From Natronosalvus sp042663485 (GTDB lineage: Archaea > Halobacteriota > Halobacteria > Halobacteriales > Natrialbaceae), in the NCBI GenBank assembly GCA_042663485.1, contig JBHTAF010000001.1: DNA of 64,000 nt. One strand, 5' to 3'. Below are positions 63,260 through 64,000 of this stretch, in pieces. Below the pieces are notes generated by a model. It saw only the letters and a list, made by a program, of their open reading frames with translations. It was not told the DNA's origin and did no database searches. How positions within the stretch are numbered: position 1 is the first letter of the stretch; each line of letters begins with the position of its first letter. Position numbers and translations under genes: made by a program.

Positions 63260-64000
63260 ATGGCACAATCTACCGACGCCGACGTTCTCGAGGAGCTGGC
63301 GAGTCTGCCGACGATGGCCCACCCGACGATGAGCCCGGACGGCGACGAAGTGGCGCTCTACTACGACGTGACGGGGCGAAACGAACTCCACGTCCTCGAC
63401 GTCGAGAGCGGCGACCTCGAGCAGTGGTCCGACGGCGAGGTACCCCGAAACGCCCGCTGGTACGTCACCTGGGGTGACGGCGACCGGGTGTTCTTCCACC
63501 TCGACGACGACGGCAACGAGCAGAACGACGTCTACGCGCTCACCCGCGACGGCGAGGTCGAGACCGTCCTCGAGATGGACGGCCAGGTCACGGTCCAGGA
63601 CGTGAGCGACGACGGCGAGACGCTGGTCGTTGGCTCCACACGAGACGGCCAGATGAACCTCTATCGCCACGACCGCTCGAGCGGTGAGACGACCAAGATC
63701 ACCGACTACGAGCGAGCGGCCGGTGGAGCGAAACTCTCGCCGGACGGCCAGCGGGTGGCGTTCTCGACGAACGAATCGGACGACCACAACAACAAGGACG
63801 TCTACGTGATGGACGTCGACGGCTCGAACCCCCGAAATATCGAACTGGGCGAGGACGGCGCGGAGTCGATGCCCAACGACTGGAGCCCCGAGGGCGAGCG
63901 CTTGCTCGTCAGCGACAACTCCGCTGACCTGGGGCGGATCGGCGTCTACGACCTCGAGTCGGAGTCGGTCGAGTGGTACGGCGAGGACGAGTACGAGGAA
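63260..64000 (+). CDS. S9 family prolyl-oligopeptidase-like peptidase, 5' part
   Basis: The visible 247 residues from ATG 63260 are the beta-propeller of an S9 peptidase: repeated blades with MSPDGDEVALYYD, ALTRDGEVETVLEM, LSPDGQRVAFSTNESDD and WSPEGERLLVSDN. The catalytic alpha/beta-hydrolase half lies beyond the window. Such enzymes cut short peptides or remove acyl-aminoacyl ends. Partial only because of the window edge. Confidence 0.9.
   Translation, partial: MAQSTDADVLEELASLPTMAHPTMSPDGDEVALYYDVTGRNELHVLDVESGDLEQWSDGEVPRNARWYVTWGDGDRVFFHLDDDGNEQNDVYALTRDGEVETVLEMDGQVTVQDVSDDGETLVVGSTRDGQMNLYRHDRSSGETTKITDYERAAGGAKLSPDGQRVAFSTNESDDHNNKDVYVMDVDGSNPRNIELGEDGAESMPNDWSPEGERLLVSDNSADLGRIGVYDLESESVEWYGEDEYEE

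Overview
The window comes from a haloarchaeon (class Halobacteria). The backbone is GC-rich with strong GTC/GAC/GAG codon bias, its proteins are very acidic, secreted proteins carry Tat (RR) signals, and there are archaeal markers: uS-type S19e, PDCD5, class I LysRS, archaeal PyrH, the OapA/OapB/OapC set and HalOD1. I could not assign a genus.

Layout. 1-6.5 kb is chromosomal backbone: copper-type P-ATPase (cut by the window edge), an acidic stress-type protein, hisG, a MATE exporter and tRNA-Arg(CCG). 6.5-14.1 kb is an AT-richer island directly downstream of the tRNA. It holds orphan genes, a MITE-like inverted-repeat element, structured non-coding stretches, a broken tyrosine integrase, a DUF2971 gene and a truncated nuclease. 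14.3-19.3 kb is a two-gene McrBC-type restriction system with an unusually long modified-base reader/AAA+ subunit. 19.3-20.65 kb is a long non-coding stretch rich in dyads and AT-rich patches. 20.65-22.0 kb is an RHH regulator translationally coupled to a tyrosine integrase killed by one in-frame TGA.

22.0-33.8 kb is the most unusual part. Ten copies (A-J) of a roughly 150-bp nested-palindromic repeat, all in the same orientation, separate single genes or small gene groups that point in both directions: Ca/Na antiporter, methyltransferase, HTH + HalOD1, histidine kinase, CHRD protein, cupredoxin, DUF1254 protein, MaoC protein and a 103-aa orphan. The organisation resembles an integron cassette array with attC-like sites, next to an integrase. 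The two arms of the repeat covary between copies. One copy is split by a degenerate IS5-type element. Several genes in and around the array carry single frameshifts or stop codons. 34-38.4 kb holds an oxidoreductase, an HTH regulator, a broken DUF4386 gene, a PH-like protein and an AGOG-type glycosylase. A second, intact integrase of the same family (38.4-39.45 kb) faces the first.

40-64 kb is ordinary backbone: DUF2267, a GAF histidine kinase, AzlCD, a REase-fold protein, the OapA/B/C operon (OapA is linked to vesicle formation), a CPBP protease, a PP-loop ATPase, PDCD5/S19e, thiL, two site-2 proteases, a MobB-MoaE fusion, pyrH-lysS, a siroheme nitrite/sulfite reductase overlapping an FrhB-type F420 protein, upp, a hydrolase and an S9 peptidase cut by the window end.
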